From assembly GCA_964006375.1 (NCBI GenBank), contig OZ023270.1, forward strand, positions 57,042,536 through 57,106,535: DNA of 64,000 nucleotides, read 5' to 3'. The DNA is from Tillus elongatus. Its lineage: Eukaryota > Arthropoda > Insecta > Coleoptera > Cleridae. Position numbers and translations under genes: made by a program. A model generated the notes under the pieces. That model searched no databases, was not told the origin of the DNA, and saw only the letters and a list, made by a program, of their open reading frames with translations. Positions 11,274-22,933 of the stretch are shown here, piece after piece (position 1 is the stretch's first letter; every line of letters begins with the position of its first letter).

Positions 11274-11405
11274 AAGCACACTTGGAGAACCCAAATCACC
11301 ACAATACATAAAAAAATAAACATCCTCTGATGACGCTAACTTGGTTAGTGAAACGATCGTCAGTTTTTTTTAATGTGTTGTGATTTGGGTTCTCAAAGTA
11401 TGCTT
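11274..11405. repeat. Inverted repeat enclosing a ribozyme-like core
   Basis: The left arm (11274-11310, beginning AAGCACACTTGGAGAACC) pairs with the right arm (11370-11405). About 29 of the outer 32 positions match. The loop holds the hammerhead-like core described separately, so the arms would form its long helix I. Confidence 0.75.
11325..11363 (+). ncRNA. Candidate hammerhead ribozyme motif
   Basis: The order of conserved blocks fits a hammerhead: CTGATGA at 11327-11333, a hairpin helix II (GCTAAC-TTG-GTTAGT, 11335-11349), GAAA at 11350-11353, and a GTC cleavage triplet at 11359-11361. Helix III would be very short (ACG/CGT with two bases between), as described for the dimer-acting hammerheads of Penelope-like elements and retrozymes. 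CT and AG next to the core pair to start helix I, which continues in the inverted repeat. One unpaired C follows CTGATGA, so activity is uncertain. No Penelope reverse transcriptase is visible nearby. Confidence 0.5.
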
Positions 11406-11448
11406 AATACGAACATAAGGAGTTTCTAAATTGATGCGAAAAATTTTA

Positions 11449-11520
11449 CAGGGTGATTCTTTGGCAAAAAATAAGGGGTGTCTTTTTTATAAAGTTTCTT
11501 ATTTATCTGTATAAAATATT
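11449..11520 (+). repeat. Solo mariner-type terminal repeat remnant
   Basis: TACAGGGTGATTCTTT followed by AAGGGGTGTC resembles the terminal inverted repeat of the mariner-type element at 59379 (CAGGGTGATTCTTTATAATG). No partner arm was found, so this is a fragment at best. Confidence 0.35.
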
Positions 11521-11679
11521 TTATTCATTATTAATTAAAATAACAATAATTAAGACAATTTTTGTTGAGTGATAATAATTGTTGTAATAACAATTCTTGC
11601 GTATTAAATAACAATTTTTGTTAGTAATACTAAACTAGAAATGTTGAAAAACGAAATGCGGTGTAAATACCGCAGCACG

Positions 11680-12372
11680 CTTGCTCATTAGATTCCATAT
11701 AGCACGCCCACTGGAGGGTTAACAGAGAGATTCAAGAGACTAACATATAGTTCATTAATAGAACCAGATGATATATATGATGCTTGTTTGGGTTTCAGCG
11801 CCAAAGGTGAAATTACAACAATTGCAGAGAACACAAAACCGGGTACTAAAAGTATTATATGGACTAAACTGGTTTTATCCCACAAAATGTTTGTATAAAA
11901 CATTAAACTTCTTACAAATTCATAACATAATGCTGGAAGAAGGTAAATTAATTAATGTATAAAATATGGAATAATAAAATAAAAACGAACATCAAAGTGT
12001 GGCAAGGAGTGGTGAAGTGCATGTGTATTCAACAAAGCAACGGACAGACCCACGTGTAGTAGCATCAACAACAAATATAAAACTCAACAGTGAGATTACG
12101 AGAAGCATAAGATCATCTAAGACTATTCCAGAAGAAGTCAGAAAAATACATCAGATGTAAAGATACACAATAAACCTAGAAAGACATTTATTAAATGGAC
12201 AAAATAGTTTCCAGTTATAGAGTATATAGTTTCTAAAGTTGGCATTGATATAGTTTAAGTTTAGTTAACTTAACCTCAAAATCATATGTAATTTTATGTT
12301 ATTAATTGTAGAACTTGTTACCAATGCAAATGTACTGTTTTGAGTTTGTAAATAAAAATATTGAAAAAAAAT
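11680..12372 (+). pseudogene. 3' end of another LINE
   Basis: The ORF at 11768-11962 carries the LINE C-terminal motif APKVKLQQLQRTQNRVLKV, after a frame reading TYSSLIEP-like sequence. It then decays. The element ends in an A-rich tail (AATAAAAATATTGAAAAAAAA, 12350-12371). Its protein is unlike the LINE at 9594, so it represents a second family. Confidence 0.65.
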
Positions 12373-14495
12373 ATGGTCGCAAATCAAATAAGTGAATTCT
12401 ATGTGATAAAAAAATTCTCGGCGAGTGACTGATGCATAAAGTTATCAGTGGTGGAGGAAAGAAGATTGTAGTGTACAATTATATTTAATTTATTTTCAAT
12501 GATCGTGTATTGCTGGGCTCTTGAAATGTTATATTTTGTTCTAAATTTTTTCCCTTAGCAATGGGGATGTGTAACGTTGTTATTTACTTTATATTATTGT
12601 ATTTCAATCATAGACATATTGGTCATCTATGACGTCATTGCCCCTGTACATCGAATAACTGCCTGCTCTCTGGTTTGATACAGAAAGTCATGACATCTTT
12701 AAGTTAACGTGGAATCTGTGAGAAATGTGACTTTCTGAAAGCTATAAATCTGAAGAAAATCTGATACAAATCTCTCTCATTTCATATTAAACTTCAAAAA
12801 GTGCACAGCCAAGAAATGCTGGTGTAGCAAAAAAATCAGTTCCATTGAGATATGAAATACTTTAATTTCATATTGAAAATCTGCGTAACCTAAAATGTAT
12901 TTTGTCTTAATTTCAGCATTCTAGATGTGCCTTTGATCTGTTTGCTTGTTTTTTGTGTGTGTTTTAACTGCTTGATAGTTTCTTTTAATTCCATGATGCT
13001 TTTTGATAGGTGTTTGTAAGTTTTTCATGCTAGTTCTTAAAGAATAATTCAACTTGCAATAATTGAATTGCAAATTAAGTTATATTTTAATGCATTTAAT
13101 GAACGGACAGGTCTGCAAGAAAGTATCACACTCTAACAATTAAACAGTGTACTTTAAAAGAAGATATCTTTGATTTATTCAGTTGTCCCATTCAAGAGGT
13201 GATCTACGCCAGAAGCCAATTCCATTCAATGGCGACCCATTAGACCTAGAAAACCCATTACGATCAAGAGACTAGTGCCTAGATCATATCATATTAGTAG
13301 AAGTTTCGCCAGCTCTGAGTGGTTATCTCACCCTTGAAATCAAGCCCACGCTGCATCACCTCTGTAGCAGAAACCAATGTTAAGTAAAAATTGCTTAATT
13401 TGATTGATTTTCTTCAATTTATTTTTCAATTGATGCTTCAATGTTTAAAATAGTAGTTCTAAACTCTTGAAATTTGTCATTAATTATAATTTTATTAATT
13501 AACATTGTTAACGTTCAATATTTTATTTTGCAATCAATAACATAAACTGAATCTCCCTTTTCTCATTGTTGTCAAGCCACATACAAATAATAATAGTGAA
13601 AACTCACACCCTATTTGTTTTAAGTGTCATTCTCTGTATTTAGTGATGTATTAATCTTTTTTAATTGGTATTATATATCAATAGCGTTCCATTATTTATT
13701 AATATTGAAAATATCTGGAAAATGGACACCTAAAAGATATTACACTGATGACGATTTAGATAATGATGAAAGTGATAATAAAAATGATTAATGTGTGCAC
13801 CTACCAATTTTGTAGATTTAATAATGTATTCTAGTAAAAATATTTGCGGTAAATGGTTATACAGGCAAAGTTCCGCGGTAGTGGCACACATAAAGAAATC
13901 TGCATTACATTCACCAAAGCGAAAAGCATACAAAAGCCACTAGGTAAAAATTTTGATTCAGTTTCAGACGAAATCTGGCACGTTTTAACAATTTAAAAGA
14001 ATTCTTTAGACCTTGTCTCCTCCCATAAATATAATAAAATACCTCTTACTCCTTCATTTTTTCCTGCCTGACAATGCCACAAAACAAAAAACCAGTTGCG
14101 GAGAAGAAAATCATTTGTGAAACTAGAGAAGGGATCTCTACATATGCATTCAGTACATTATATTAATAGATTAGCCATCAACGGTAAATATTATGTTGCT
14201 CTATTAAAAGGTTTTCTTTAACATTTTGTACATATAGTGGTAATTAGTTCTTACAGTTTGAGAATCTGACTGGTAATTGGTAATCTTACAAATGATAATA
14301 TAAATATCCAGGAATAAGATATTTTTGCTTTATTTTTCATGCACTGAATTCATATCAGGATTCAATAGATATATTTGATTTTGTAAAATGAATTACTGAT
14401 ATTTTCATGTTTAAGTTTGTAGCACATATCCCTATTTATAATTGTACATCTTTATTATAATTGCAAAAAGTTGATGTTAATATGATTACACTTAC
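12373..14495. other. Sos intron, no gene seen
   Basis: AT-rich sequence between Sos exons. A moderately GC-richer patch at about 13185-13380 does not translate to anything I recognise, and no transposon ends were found. Confidence 0.55.
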
Positions 14496-14830
14496 CCTGT
14501 AGTTCCTCCGTTAATCTGCTGCACAGTTCCAGACACTACGCCCACCCTGGCTGGCACCTGTGGATGGGGGTGTTGGTGGTGATGCGTCGGGTGCTGGGAG
14601 TGCCTGCGTATGTGCAACTGAGAGGCATGAGTGGGGGCCAGTCGGGGTAATGTGTTGGGAAAAAAGTGTGGTCCAGGACCTGCTGCAGTGATGGGGTGGG
14701 GGTTACTGGTGCCGGCTGAGGGGTGTGGGTGGTGGGCACCTGGTGAGGACCCTGGCTCCCTCCTGGGTGGTAAGGGAGGCGGTGATGGATCGCGTGGGGG
14801 CAGGATCGGCGCGTCTGGGGCCTGTTTCAT
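14496..14830 (-). CDS. Sos: Sos, penultimate coding exon, proline-rich SH3-binding region
   Basis: This encodes part of the proline-rich tail through which Sos is recruited to receptor tyrosine kinases by the SH3 domains of Drk/Grb2. The exon begins after TTTGTAG (phase 0) and ends at AGG before GTAAGT at 14495 (phase 2). It has 335 bp, 111 codons plus two bases. ILPPRDPSPPPLPPRREP holds two PxxPxR-type motifs, comparable to PPLLPPREP in SOS1. FFPNTLPRLAP followed by HIRRHSQHP recalls FFPNSPSPFTP and RRHLPSP in SOS1. A His/Pro-rich stretch (HHHQHPHPQ) is a local feature. Opposite-strand ORFs here are shadows. Confidence 0.9.
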
Positions 14831-16039
<1,209 letters not shown>

Positions 16040-16489
16040 CTATTTGCATTTTATGAGGATCTGTGACTATTTTATGTGCTGGAAGTTGTCAGAACCTGTT
16101 TTAAATCAGAGAAATAAGAATTTGGGATTCGAGCTTCCAGACCTTTTTTCTTTTATTTTCCAAAGTCGGCCTATTTCAGTGACTATGGGCAATCACCGAC
16201 ACACAGGAGAAGTTTCATATCACCATCCTGGCAAAATGGCCATCTTAAGCCATGACTGGAATTATTATAGTATAAGTTTAAATCCACGACAAACCTATGA
16301 GATATAGCACTTTAATTAAATACAGTCATAGAGACTATTCCTCTGGTTTTTCGTTGTACAGAGTCTACTTTTTACTGTTATTTTTATTTATTTATCACTT
16401 TTATTGTCCCACAGGCTTATACCCAATTAAATGACCAAATTGGCAGCTATTTTAAAAACTTATAGGTCTACGAACATAATTATGCTCAT

Positions 16490-16725
16490 GACTCAATACA
16501 GAGTTTAAAGCACCACTACCGAGTTACAACTTCGCTACCTTTGGCGGCATTAAATGACTGTAAAGTTCATGTCGAAGCATTCTTGAGCAATAAACTACGA
16601 ACTATTTTGGAGAATTACATACTTCGAATTTCGAACTACTTTAACATTGCCTTGTGTGAATAATTTTTCGAACTGAAGGTTCAGTTTGAGTTTGGTTCGA
16701 AATTTTGAAGCCTCCCACATGTCTA
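16490..16725 (+). mobile_element. Old remnant related to the hAT element at 42700-43941
   Basis: The blocks GAGTTTAAAGCACCACTACC, ACTTCGCTACCTTTGGCGGC and the terminal AAATTTTGAAGCCTCCCACA correspond, with many changes, to the right half of the hAT element near 43,500-43,940. The left end was not found. It is a truncated and much older copy. Confidence 0.6.
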
Positions 16726-17296
16726 GTTTCTCGGTACCTTATGGAACCCCTGTATCTTATATATTTGGGTATCAAATGATAATTCAATTAATTTCGGTTA
16801 TAAAAATACAAGCTTTCCAAAATTCTAGTCAGGCCTACTAAGCTACATGTTAACTTATATTCAAAATGCACAAAGTCTGATAGGTTTTGTGAGCTTATTT
16901 CATGGCCTTTAGCATTCCATGTCACCAAAAAGAACGAAAACAAGAGCATTTGAAAAGGAAATATAAACATTATTATTAAGAGTACCTTTTTCCCAAATGA
17001 CTTTAGCTGACAAATGTAATGTTAAACAAGGTGAAAAACATAGTATAATTCATAGCTGCGGAAAACATCACACTGTAGCCTAAAACTATATGAATCTTGT
17101 TTCTATATGAGATATTTTAAATCACAAATTGTGAAAACATGCTAGGTGGCATAATAGTGTAAAAGTTCATTTCACAGATCATTTCTAACAATTTCTGACT
17201 TGCGGTTGTAATTCAAAACTGTAAACAATGGACAAGTTAATTTTTTTTAGAGAAATATGTTTCAAGAAAACAATGGATTAAAAACTTGCAAGCATA
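16726..17296. other. Intron sequence, no gene seen
   Basis: AT-rich sequence with no recognisable coding or repeat structure before the dispersed repeat that hosts the piggyBac element. Confidence 0.5.
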
Positions 17297-17427
17297 TACA
17301 GGGGGTATTTAAATGAAGTGACACAAATGATACCAGAGATTCCTTTGGTGAAAATAAGTTGTTTCAAACTAATGTACCTATATCCCAAGTCGAATAATAA
17401 AAGAGATACGGGGTGTTAAATTGACCA

Positions 17428-17431
17428 TTAA
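17428..17431. repeat. piggyBac target duplication TTAA, left
   Basis: TTAA directly precedes the element end CCTTTTCGCTGCT and is matched by TTAA at 19744-19747. piggyBac elements always duplicate TTAA. Confidence 0.9.
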
Positions 17432-17440
17432 CCTTTTCGC

Positions 17441-17552
17441 TGCTATAGGCGTATATATACGAATATCTAATAAGCTGCTATAGGCGTATATCGACGTTCG
17501 GCCTCTAAAAATTATTTAAAGCCGGGTAAACTGCTGTAAACGCATGTCTACG
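17441..17552 (+). promoter_or_regulatory. Subterminal repeats of the piggyBac element (three copies)
   Basis: Three related 21-bp motifs begin at 17441 (TGCTATAGGCGTATATATACG), 17476 and 17532; a fourth lies at 19670 near the right end. In the studied T. ni piggyBac, internal repeats next to the terminal repeats are needed for transposase binding, so the same role is inferred here. Confidence 0.55.
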
Positions 17553-17733
17553 TCTAGACAGTACCGTGGAACACATTATTGCATCACGTCATATGAGATG
17601 ACGTGGCAAAGTGGGCGTAGATTGCAGCTACAGCAAATCCGATGAAGTGGGAAAGTGGGCGGAGCAAATCACTGTATATACTGGGCTGATGCAGTGATCT
17701 AATTATAATTTAGTATGCATTTTGAATAGGAAG

Positions 17734-19494
17734 ATGTCACGTCGTGGGCTTACCGAGCAAAGTTTACTCGCTATTTTACAAAATAGCGACAGCGAAGACG
17801 ATAACGTCGATCTGGATGATCCAGCTGACTATGGCTGGATAGATGACGATGATGACGAACCACCAGTTCCTTGTGATAACTTTCTACCAGACAATGTTAC
17901 AGCCACCTCTTTTGATTCGTCATCTGAATCAGAACAAGAACACGTGGTTTCTAAGAAACGAAAAATAAGTGGTTTCGAGTGGAGAAACTCCGATTTAGAC
18001 CCCGAAATATTTAGTTTCAATAGAAATGATTCCGGTTGCAAACTTCCAGCCTTAGATAATCAATGTACTCCTCTCGACTGTTTTCAAGTGTTTTTTACGC
18101 CCCAAATAATGGCGCAGATTGCAGAACAATCTAATTTGTATGCCAGCAACATTTGTGTCGGTGATAATGTGTCAAATCGATCACGAGTAAAGAACTGGAA
18201 GGACACTGATTGTGACGAACTCTACTGCTTCTTGGCAATAAATTTTCTAATGGCACAGGTGAAGAAAAATGTAATAAACAGTTACTGGACGACGGACTCA
18301 CTGTTGGCTACTCCCAGCTTTCCTCAAATTATGGCGAGGGATAGATACCTAATAATTTTGCGAATGTTGCATTTCGCAGACAACAATGAACAGCCCGAAA
18401 ACGATCCATTGTGGAAGTTGAGAATTATCGTTGATCATCTCAGAAAAGTATTTTTAGAAGCTTTCTATCCATTTCAAAATCTATGTGTTGATGAAAGCCT
18501 TCTTCTGTTCAAAGGACGTGTATTTTTCAAACAATACATACCGTCAAAGCGTCATAGATTTGGTGTCAAGTTTTTCATACTCTGTGATTGTGAGACAGGA
18601 TATGTACAGGACTTTATTATATATGTGGGCGCGTCAACGGAGATAGACAAATGCCATAATGTAAATGCTGATGTTGGAATATCCGGAAATATTATTCTCA
18701 CATTGTTGAAACCATATCTAGGAAAAGGTCATACTTTATTCGTCGATAATTGGTATACGAGTCCCTCATTGTTCTCTCATTTACATGACCAAAAAACAAA
18801 TGCTTGTGGAACGGTGAAGAAAAACAGAAAAAACATGCCTGATTTGCCCAAAAAATTAAACAGAGGGGATGTTGAGTACAAAAGTACAGATCAGCTCCTT
18901 GCTTTGAAGTGGCAAGATAAGAGAGAGGTTAGGATGCTCACAACTTTTCATAAAAACAGTATGATAAATAAGGAGAAAATTGACAGGAACACAAAGCAAA
19001 AAGTAAAGAAGCCTAGTTGCATAGTGGACTATAACCAAAATATGGGTTCAGTTGACAGATCTGATATGATGCTAAGTTCTGTTGAGTGTGTAAGAAAAAC
19101 CGTAAAATGGTATAAAAAAGTCTTCTTCCACTTGGTGGACTTGTCCTTACTAAATGCTCATGCCATATATAAAACACAAACAGGAAAAAATATTTCCATT
19201 TTGGATTTTCAGTATGAGCTAATAAAAAATATTTTAGAAATATACCACAAGTCACGTAACGACTCTAGACCTGGAAGAAGATCTACGGACGGAGATAATC
19301 CTATGCGTCTCACCGATCGCCATTTTGTATCCCTCGTTCCAGGAACAAATAAAAAGAAGAATGCTCAACGAAAATGTGTTGTATGTGCCAAACATGATAA
19401 AAGAAGTGATACAAGATATATGTGCGCCAAGTGTGATGTACCGCTTTGCTTGTCAACTTGCTTCGAAAGATACCACACACATAAGCATTATTAA
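17734..19494 (+). CDS. piggyBac transposase, intact, 586 aa
   Basis: This is a DDD transposase that excises and inserts its element at TTAA without a footprint. I choose the ATG at 17734 (MSRRGLTEQSLL); the open frame extends a few codons upstream only through a TTG. An acidic N-terminus is followed by the DDE_Tnp_1_7 (PGBD) domain at about residues 110-460. The likely catalytic aspartates are in CVDESLLLF (about 253), LFVDNWYTS (about 337) and SVDRSDMM (about 441). The C-terminal cysteine-rich domain (CVVCAKHDKRS ... CAKCDVPLC ... CFERYHTHKHY, about 547-586) is the zinc-binding DNA-recognition part. Length is normal for the family and no stop or frameshift is seen. Confidence 0.93.
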   Translation: MSRRGLTEQSLLAILQNSDSEDDNVDLDDPADYGWIDDDDDEPPVPCDNFLPDNVTATSFDSSSESEQEHVVSKKRKISGFEWRNSDLDPEIFSFNRNDSGCKLPALDNQCTPLDCFQVFFTPQIMAQIAEQSNLYASNICVGDNVSNRSRVKNWKDTDCDELYCFLAINFLMAQVKKNVINSYWTTDSLLATPSFPQIMARDRYLIILRMLHFADNNEQPENDPLWKLRIIVDHLRKVFLEAFYPFQNLCVDESLLLFKGRVFFKQYIPSKRHRFGVKFFILCDCETGYVQDFIIYVGASTEIDKCHNVNADVGISGNIILTLLKPYLGKGHTLFVDNWYTSPSLFSHLHDQKTNACGTVKKNRKNMPDLPKKLNRGDVEYKSTDQLLALKWQDKREVRMLTTFHKNSMINKEKIDRNTKQKVKKPSCIVDYNQNMGSVDRSDMMLSSVECVRKTVKWYKKVFFHLVDLSLLNAHAIYKTQTGKNISILDFQYELIKNILEIYHKSRNDSRPGRRSTDGDNPMRLTDRHFVSLVPGTNKKKNAQRKCVVCAKHDKRSDTRYMCAKCDVPLCLSTCFERYHTHKHY

Positions 19495-19743
19495 GTTTTC
19501 TCTGTCAAATTGTTTTTATATTTTCCACATTATGTTTCTTGTTAGGTAATAAAGTTTTATGTTTAAACCCTTCTCATGTTTATTTCATTAATGAGCATAA
19601 TGAAACACTTTTACTAACAGAAATTTACGATTTTCTTGTCTTAACCATTGAGTTCACACTGCTGTAGACGTATATAAACGTTTCGCGCGGGAAAACGCCG
19701 CACAGGCGACATGCCCGCCGAGAGCAATTCAGCAGTCAAAAGG

Positions 19744-19747
19744 TTAA
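19744..19747. repeat. piggyBac target duplication TTAA, right
   Basis: TTAA directly follows the right end (...CAGTCAAAAGG) and matches 17428-17431. Confidence 0.9.
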
Positions 19748-20146
19748 AGAATTGTTTTTCCTTAATAATTTCCAAAGTTTTAGTCAGACATGTTTTAAAT
19801 TTTATTGCGAGACATTTTTTCAGGTTTGGAAAGATAATATAATAAAAATTAATGGGTGTTGCATATGGGACGCCTTCTACAGGCAATGTTATGCATTAAC
19901 TTTCTTCTCAGCCCTCGTATACATCTTTTAGTAACAAAATATGAAATATTGGACTTCATTGAACTAAAAAGGTATACTTATTGAAAATGGTTTAAGTCAA
20001 CCGCTTGGGGGAGATATTTCTGATTTTATAAACTAATATTACCGATTTATACCACCAAAATATTAGCATCCAAAACAACATCTTTTGTTAAGAAATTCAA
20101 AACTCATTGCTTCATAGCGTATCCGTATTTCAAAATTGTATGTCTA

Positions 20147-21675
20147 GATTAGATTAGATTTTATTGTGAGTGGGCTATTCCAGTCCCTCCACCGCGACCT
20201 AAGGTCTATTGTGGCTCACGTCTAATTATTTAGATTTCACCCATAAATTCCAGCTCCCTGAGGGAGTCGATCTTTTCTTGAGGGTGAAAGTTTGTTTGGC
20301 AGGTGTACTGCCATCTGAGTGAAGTCGCTTGCCCGTTTAGAAGCTCAAAGAGAGATAACCTCTCTCCGAGTTCGTCTGGACCCGACATCCGTCAGTGTTT
20401 GCCTCAAGGCGGTATCATGAAGTCCCGCTCTCAAGCAGCATCTAATGTCCAGTTGTAATCCACCCCTAGAGATCTCAGCTCCCCTCAGGCTCGTCTAAAC
20501 CTGACACCTAACAGTGTTAGACTCAAGGCAACGTCCTGCACCTGAGCATCACCCCAGCGAGGCCGTCCGTCTGTTTCGTAGCACACAGTATGGGCCCCAA
20601 ACTCCAGGTGTTTACCACTCATCAGAGATCAGAGCCTCCCGGGACGTCTGGACACACGACACACGCCAAGGCTCAAACTAGGGCGGTATCATCTGGCACC
20701 TCGCTCCCGAGTAACAACCAAGCGATGCCAATTGTCAGTCTCTGAGGCCACAGTGAAGGCGTCAAACTCCGGGTGCATATCACTCCCCAGAGATGTCCGC
20801 CTCCCCCCAGCCTCACCTGCACCAGACCCCCGCCAGTGTTTCCTTTGACTCGAGGCGGTATTATGAAGTCCCGCCATCGAGCAGCATCCAGGCGGGGTCG
20901 TTAGCCTGTATCGATGCTCACAGAGTAGGCCCAAGTCTCCAGGTGTAATCCACCCCTAGAGACCCCAGCTACCTCTGGGTTCCTCCAGGCCCAACACCTG
21001 CCAGCGTTAGCTTAAATTTCACCCAACAAATCGAGCTTCCGACAGGAGATGACACCTGAGAGATGAAACTTTGTTTGACAGATGTACTTCCATCTGAGCG
21101 AAGTCGCTTGTCCGTCTCAAAGCTCAAAGAGAGATAACCTCTCTCCGAGTTCGTCTGGACCAGACATCCGAGTGTTTGACTCGGGTCAGTATCAAGAAGT
21201 CCCGCATCCGAGCAGCTTCCGTTGTCTGTTTCGAAGCTCACAGAAGAGGCCTCAACCGTTAGTTGTATTCCACCCCTAAAGATCTCAGCTCTCCTCCGGG
21301 TTCGTCTAGACCCGACACCCACCAGTGCTAGACTCAAGGCGACATCCAATCGAGCCCCGCTCCCGAGCATCGCACAAGCAAGGCCGTCCGTCTGTTCCGA
21401 AGCACACAGTGGGGGCCTCAAACTCCAGGTGTTTACCACTCATCAGAGTTGTCAACCCCCTCCGGGTCGTCTAGACACACGACACCCGCTAGCACTCAAC
21501 CTGAGGCGGCACCCATCCGGAACCCCGCTCCCGAGTAACAGCCAAGCGCGGGCAACAGTCCATTTCTAAGTCCAGAGTGGAGGCCTCAAAATCCGGGTGT
21601 ACATCACTCCCCAGACATATCAGCCTCCCTCCAGGCCCACCTGGACAAGACCCCCGCCAGTGTTTGATTCCTTTT
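20147..21675 (-). repeat. Unclassified tandem-repeat element (copy 2, inverted)
   Basis: Read on the minus strand it begins near 21675 with ACTAAAAGGAATCAAACACTGG, runs through the same about 165-bp units as 7880-9384, and ends with the GCCCACTCACAATAAAATC tail and TCTAA repeats at 20147. It is similar along its length to copy 1. ORFs of 60-160 codons in both directions are not conserved and look incidental. Confidence 0.72.
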
Positions 21676-21854
21676 AGTTTTTTTTTGTGCTAAAAAAACC
21701 CCCTATTAAAATCATGCTGCTATCACGACTTAATAGCAAAGCGATAAGTAGATGAATGTCATCTGATAATAAATACTAATGGTTTAAATTCAGTTTAAGA
21801 AATTATCAAGTGTTAATGGATTTTATTTGCTTTTTACTTTGATATTAAAGAGGT

Positions 21855-22262
21855 ATGGAATTGAATAATATGGCAAATTACACCAATGACGAGTATCTTG
21901 ATATGGTGCAAGCATTTTTTGAACGTGACAAGAATTGTGCTGCGACGTCAAGACTTTATCATGCCAGATATCCCAATCACCGCCATCCTAGCACAAAAAC
22001 TCTTGCGGTGATAGAAAGAAGACTTAGAGAAAATGACAAATTCAACCTTGACGTGAAGGCACTGGAAGAAGACGTCTGATTCGCAATATAGATCTTGAAG
22101 AAGTCGTTTTTGACAATTTAGATCACAATCCTGAGACACATACAAGGAAATTGTCAGCACAGTACAATGTTTCTCATACCACAATTTGGAAGATTGCTCA
22201 TGATAATCTTGTCATCATGGCTTCATCGAAAAGGGAAAAGAGGTCTACTGTCTCCAATCTAT
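21855..22262 (+). pseudogene. Mariner-type transposase N-terminus (DUF4817 domain)
   Basis: The ORF reads MANYTNDEYLDMVQAFFERD and continues with the helix-turn-helix region typical of DUF4817, the N-terminal DNA-binding domain found on many insect mariner/IS630 transposases. A frameshift near 22076 is followed by a second helix-turn-helix stretch (HNPETHTRKLSAQYNVSHTT). It then breaks off at about 22262 into LINE sequence. The matching C-terminal half, same strand, resumes at 29746. Confidence 0.75.
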
Positions 22263-22263
22263 C

Positions 22264-22535
22264 TTGCATCACACAGTTGCTAATACTCTCGATAGACAGG
22301 GTGGACAGGTTGACGTAATTCATATGGACTTGGCCAAGGCATTTGATCCCATTGATCATATGTTGTTACTTGATAAACTTAAATCTGTAGTTTTATCAGC
22401 CTCTCTCTGCCTCTTTTTCAGATCATATTTGAATAGCAGGCTAAATCTTGTTTCCTATGGTGGTTTTGATTCCACACACACAACTTCAGGTGTCCCTCGG
22501 GGGTCCAACCTCAGGCCTTTTTTTACCCTCAGGGC
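22264..22535 (+). pseudogene. Jockey/CR1-like LINE reverse transcriptase fragment
   Basis: MDLAKAFDPIDHMLLLDKL (RT palm, first catalytic aspartate) and TTSGVPRGSNLRPFF (RT motif GVPQGS) identify it. It is cut on both sides: by the mariner remnant on the left and by an opposite-strand LINE on the right. Confidence 0.75.
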
Positions 22536-22544
22536 TCGTCCCGG

Positions 22545-22933
22545 CTTAGCCGCCCCGATAACGCTGCAGCCTTTGACTTATTGTGCATGCCCTTAGTCTT
22601 TTTACTCCACCCATTCCAAAATCACTGTGCCTTGAACTAGTCTGCACAGCGATTGGTAGGGTGAAGTTTTATAATGCTCTGTCTCCGGTCTAGACTGACC
22701 GTAGACCAGTTGTCTTTTGCGGTCCAGAGCTTTACACTTGCACAAGATGTGCTGGACTAATTGCTTCACCTCGCCGCAGAATCTGCAAGCGAGGTCCCCC
22801 TTGAACAGCCCAATTTTATGCAGGTGTTTCTTGACGGCCATGTGTCCCGTCAAGTCCCAGTCTGCCCAGTACACCTTGTGTTGGTTTCTGACCCAGGACT
22901 TAATGGCTCCCCTGGCAGTTCTCTTTGTCACGC
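22545..22933 (-). pseudogene. LINE family B, 3' part (C-terminus and 3' UTR)
   Basis: On the minus strand the frame reads TARGAIKSWVRNQHKVYW, then LTGHMAVKKHLHKIGLFKGDLACRFCG and a CxxC-type zinc motif, ending ...LVQGTVILEWVE and a 3' UTR containing CTATCGGGGCGGC-like sequence. It matches copies at 56985-58597 and 62757-63262. The BEL/Pao element is inserted at its left-hand coding end; the same LINE resumes at 29435. The region after the RNase H domain with a CCHC-like motif suggests an R1/LOA/I-type LINE. Confidence 0.8.
22929..22933. repeat. BEL/Pao target duplication CACGC, left
   Basis: CACGC abuts the 5' LTR and is repeated at 29435-29439 directly after the 3' LTR. Removing the element restores the GGCGTGACAAAGAG string seen in the other family B copies. 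Confidence 0.92.

Larger units (their letters stand above)
17432..19743 (+). mobile_element. Complete piggyBac transposon, 2,312 bp
   Basis: The ends are CCTTTTCGCTGCT on the left and, read inward from the right, CCTTTTGACTGCT: 13-bp terminal inverted repeats with two mismatches, flanked by TTAA on both sides. A subterminal motif of the form TGCTRTAnrCGyATrTnnACG occurs at 17441, 17476, 17532 and 19670, all in the same orientation; it is a likely transposase-binding repeat. One intact transposase gene fills the element. Intact ends, an intact ORF and a matching empty site elsewhere suggest a fairly recent insertion. It lies in a Sos intron, antisense to Sos. Confidence 0.9.
17297..20115 (+). 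repeat. Dispersed repeat, about 0.5 kb, split by the piggyBac insertion
   Basis: Sequence at 17297-17431 joined to 19744-20115 matches the reverse complement of 31808-32287 along nearly its full length, with scattered changes. Shared landmarks include GAGATTCCTT, CCTATATCCCAAGTCG and CTCGTATACATCTTTTAGTAAC. The second copy lacks the piggyBac element and so shows the empty site. The repeat has no coding potential and its class is unknown; the edge ACAGGGGGTATTTAAATG suggests a transposon terminus. Confidence 0.75.

Noticed and set aside
11274..11405. MicroRNA precursor or transcription terminator
   Set aside because: The loop holds ordered hammerhead core blocks, which a simple hairpin explanation leaves unexplained; no sign of a mature miRNA can be judged from sequence alone.
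20969..21439. 156-codon minus-strand ORF
   Set aside because: Same repeat-derived reading as in the first copy; no domain.
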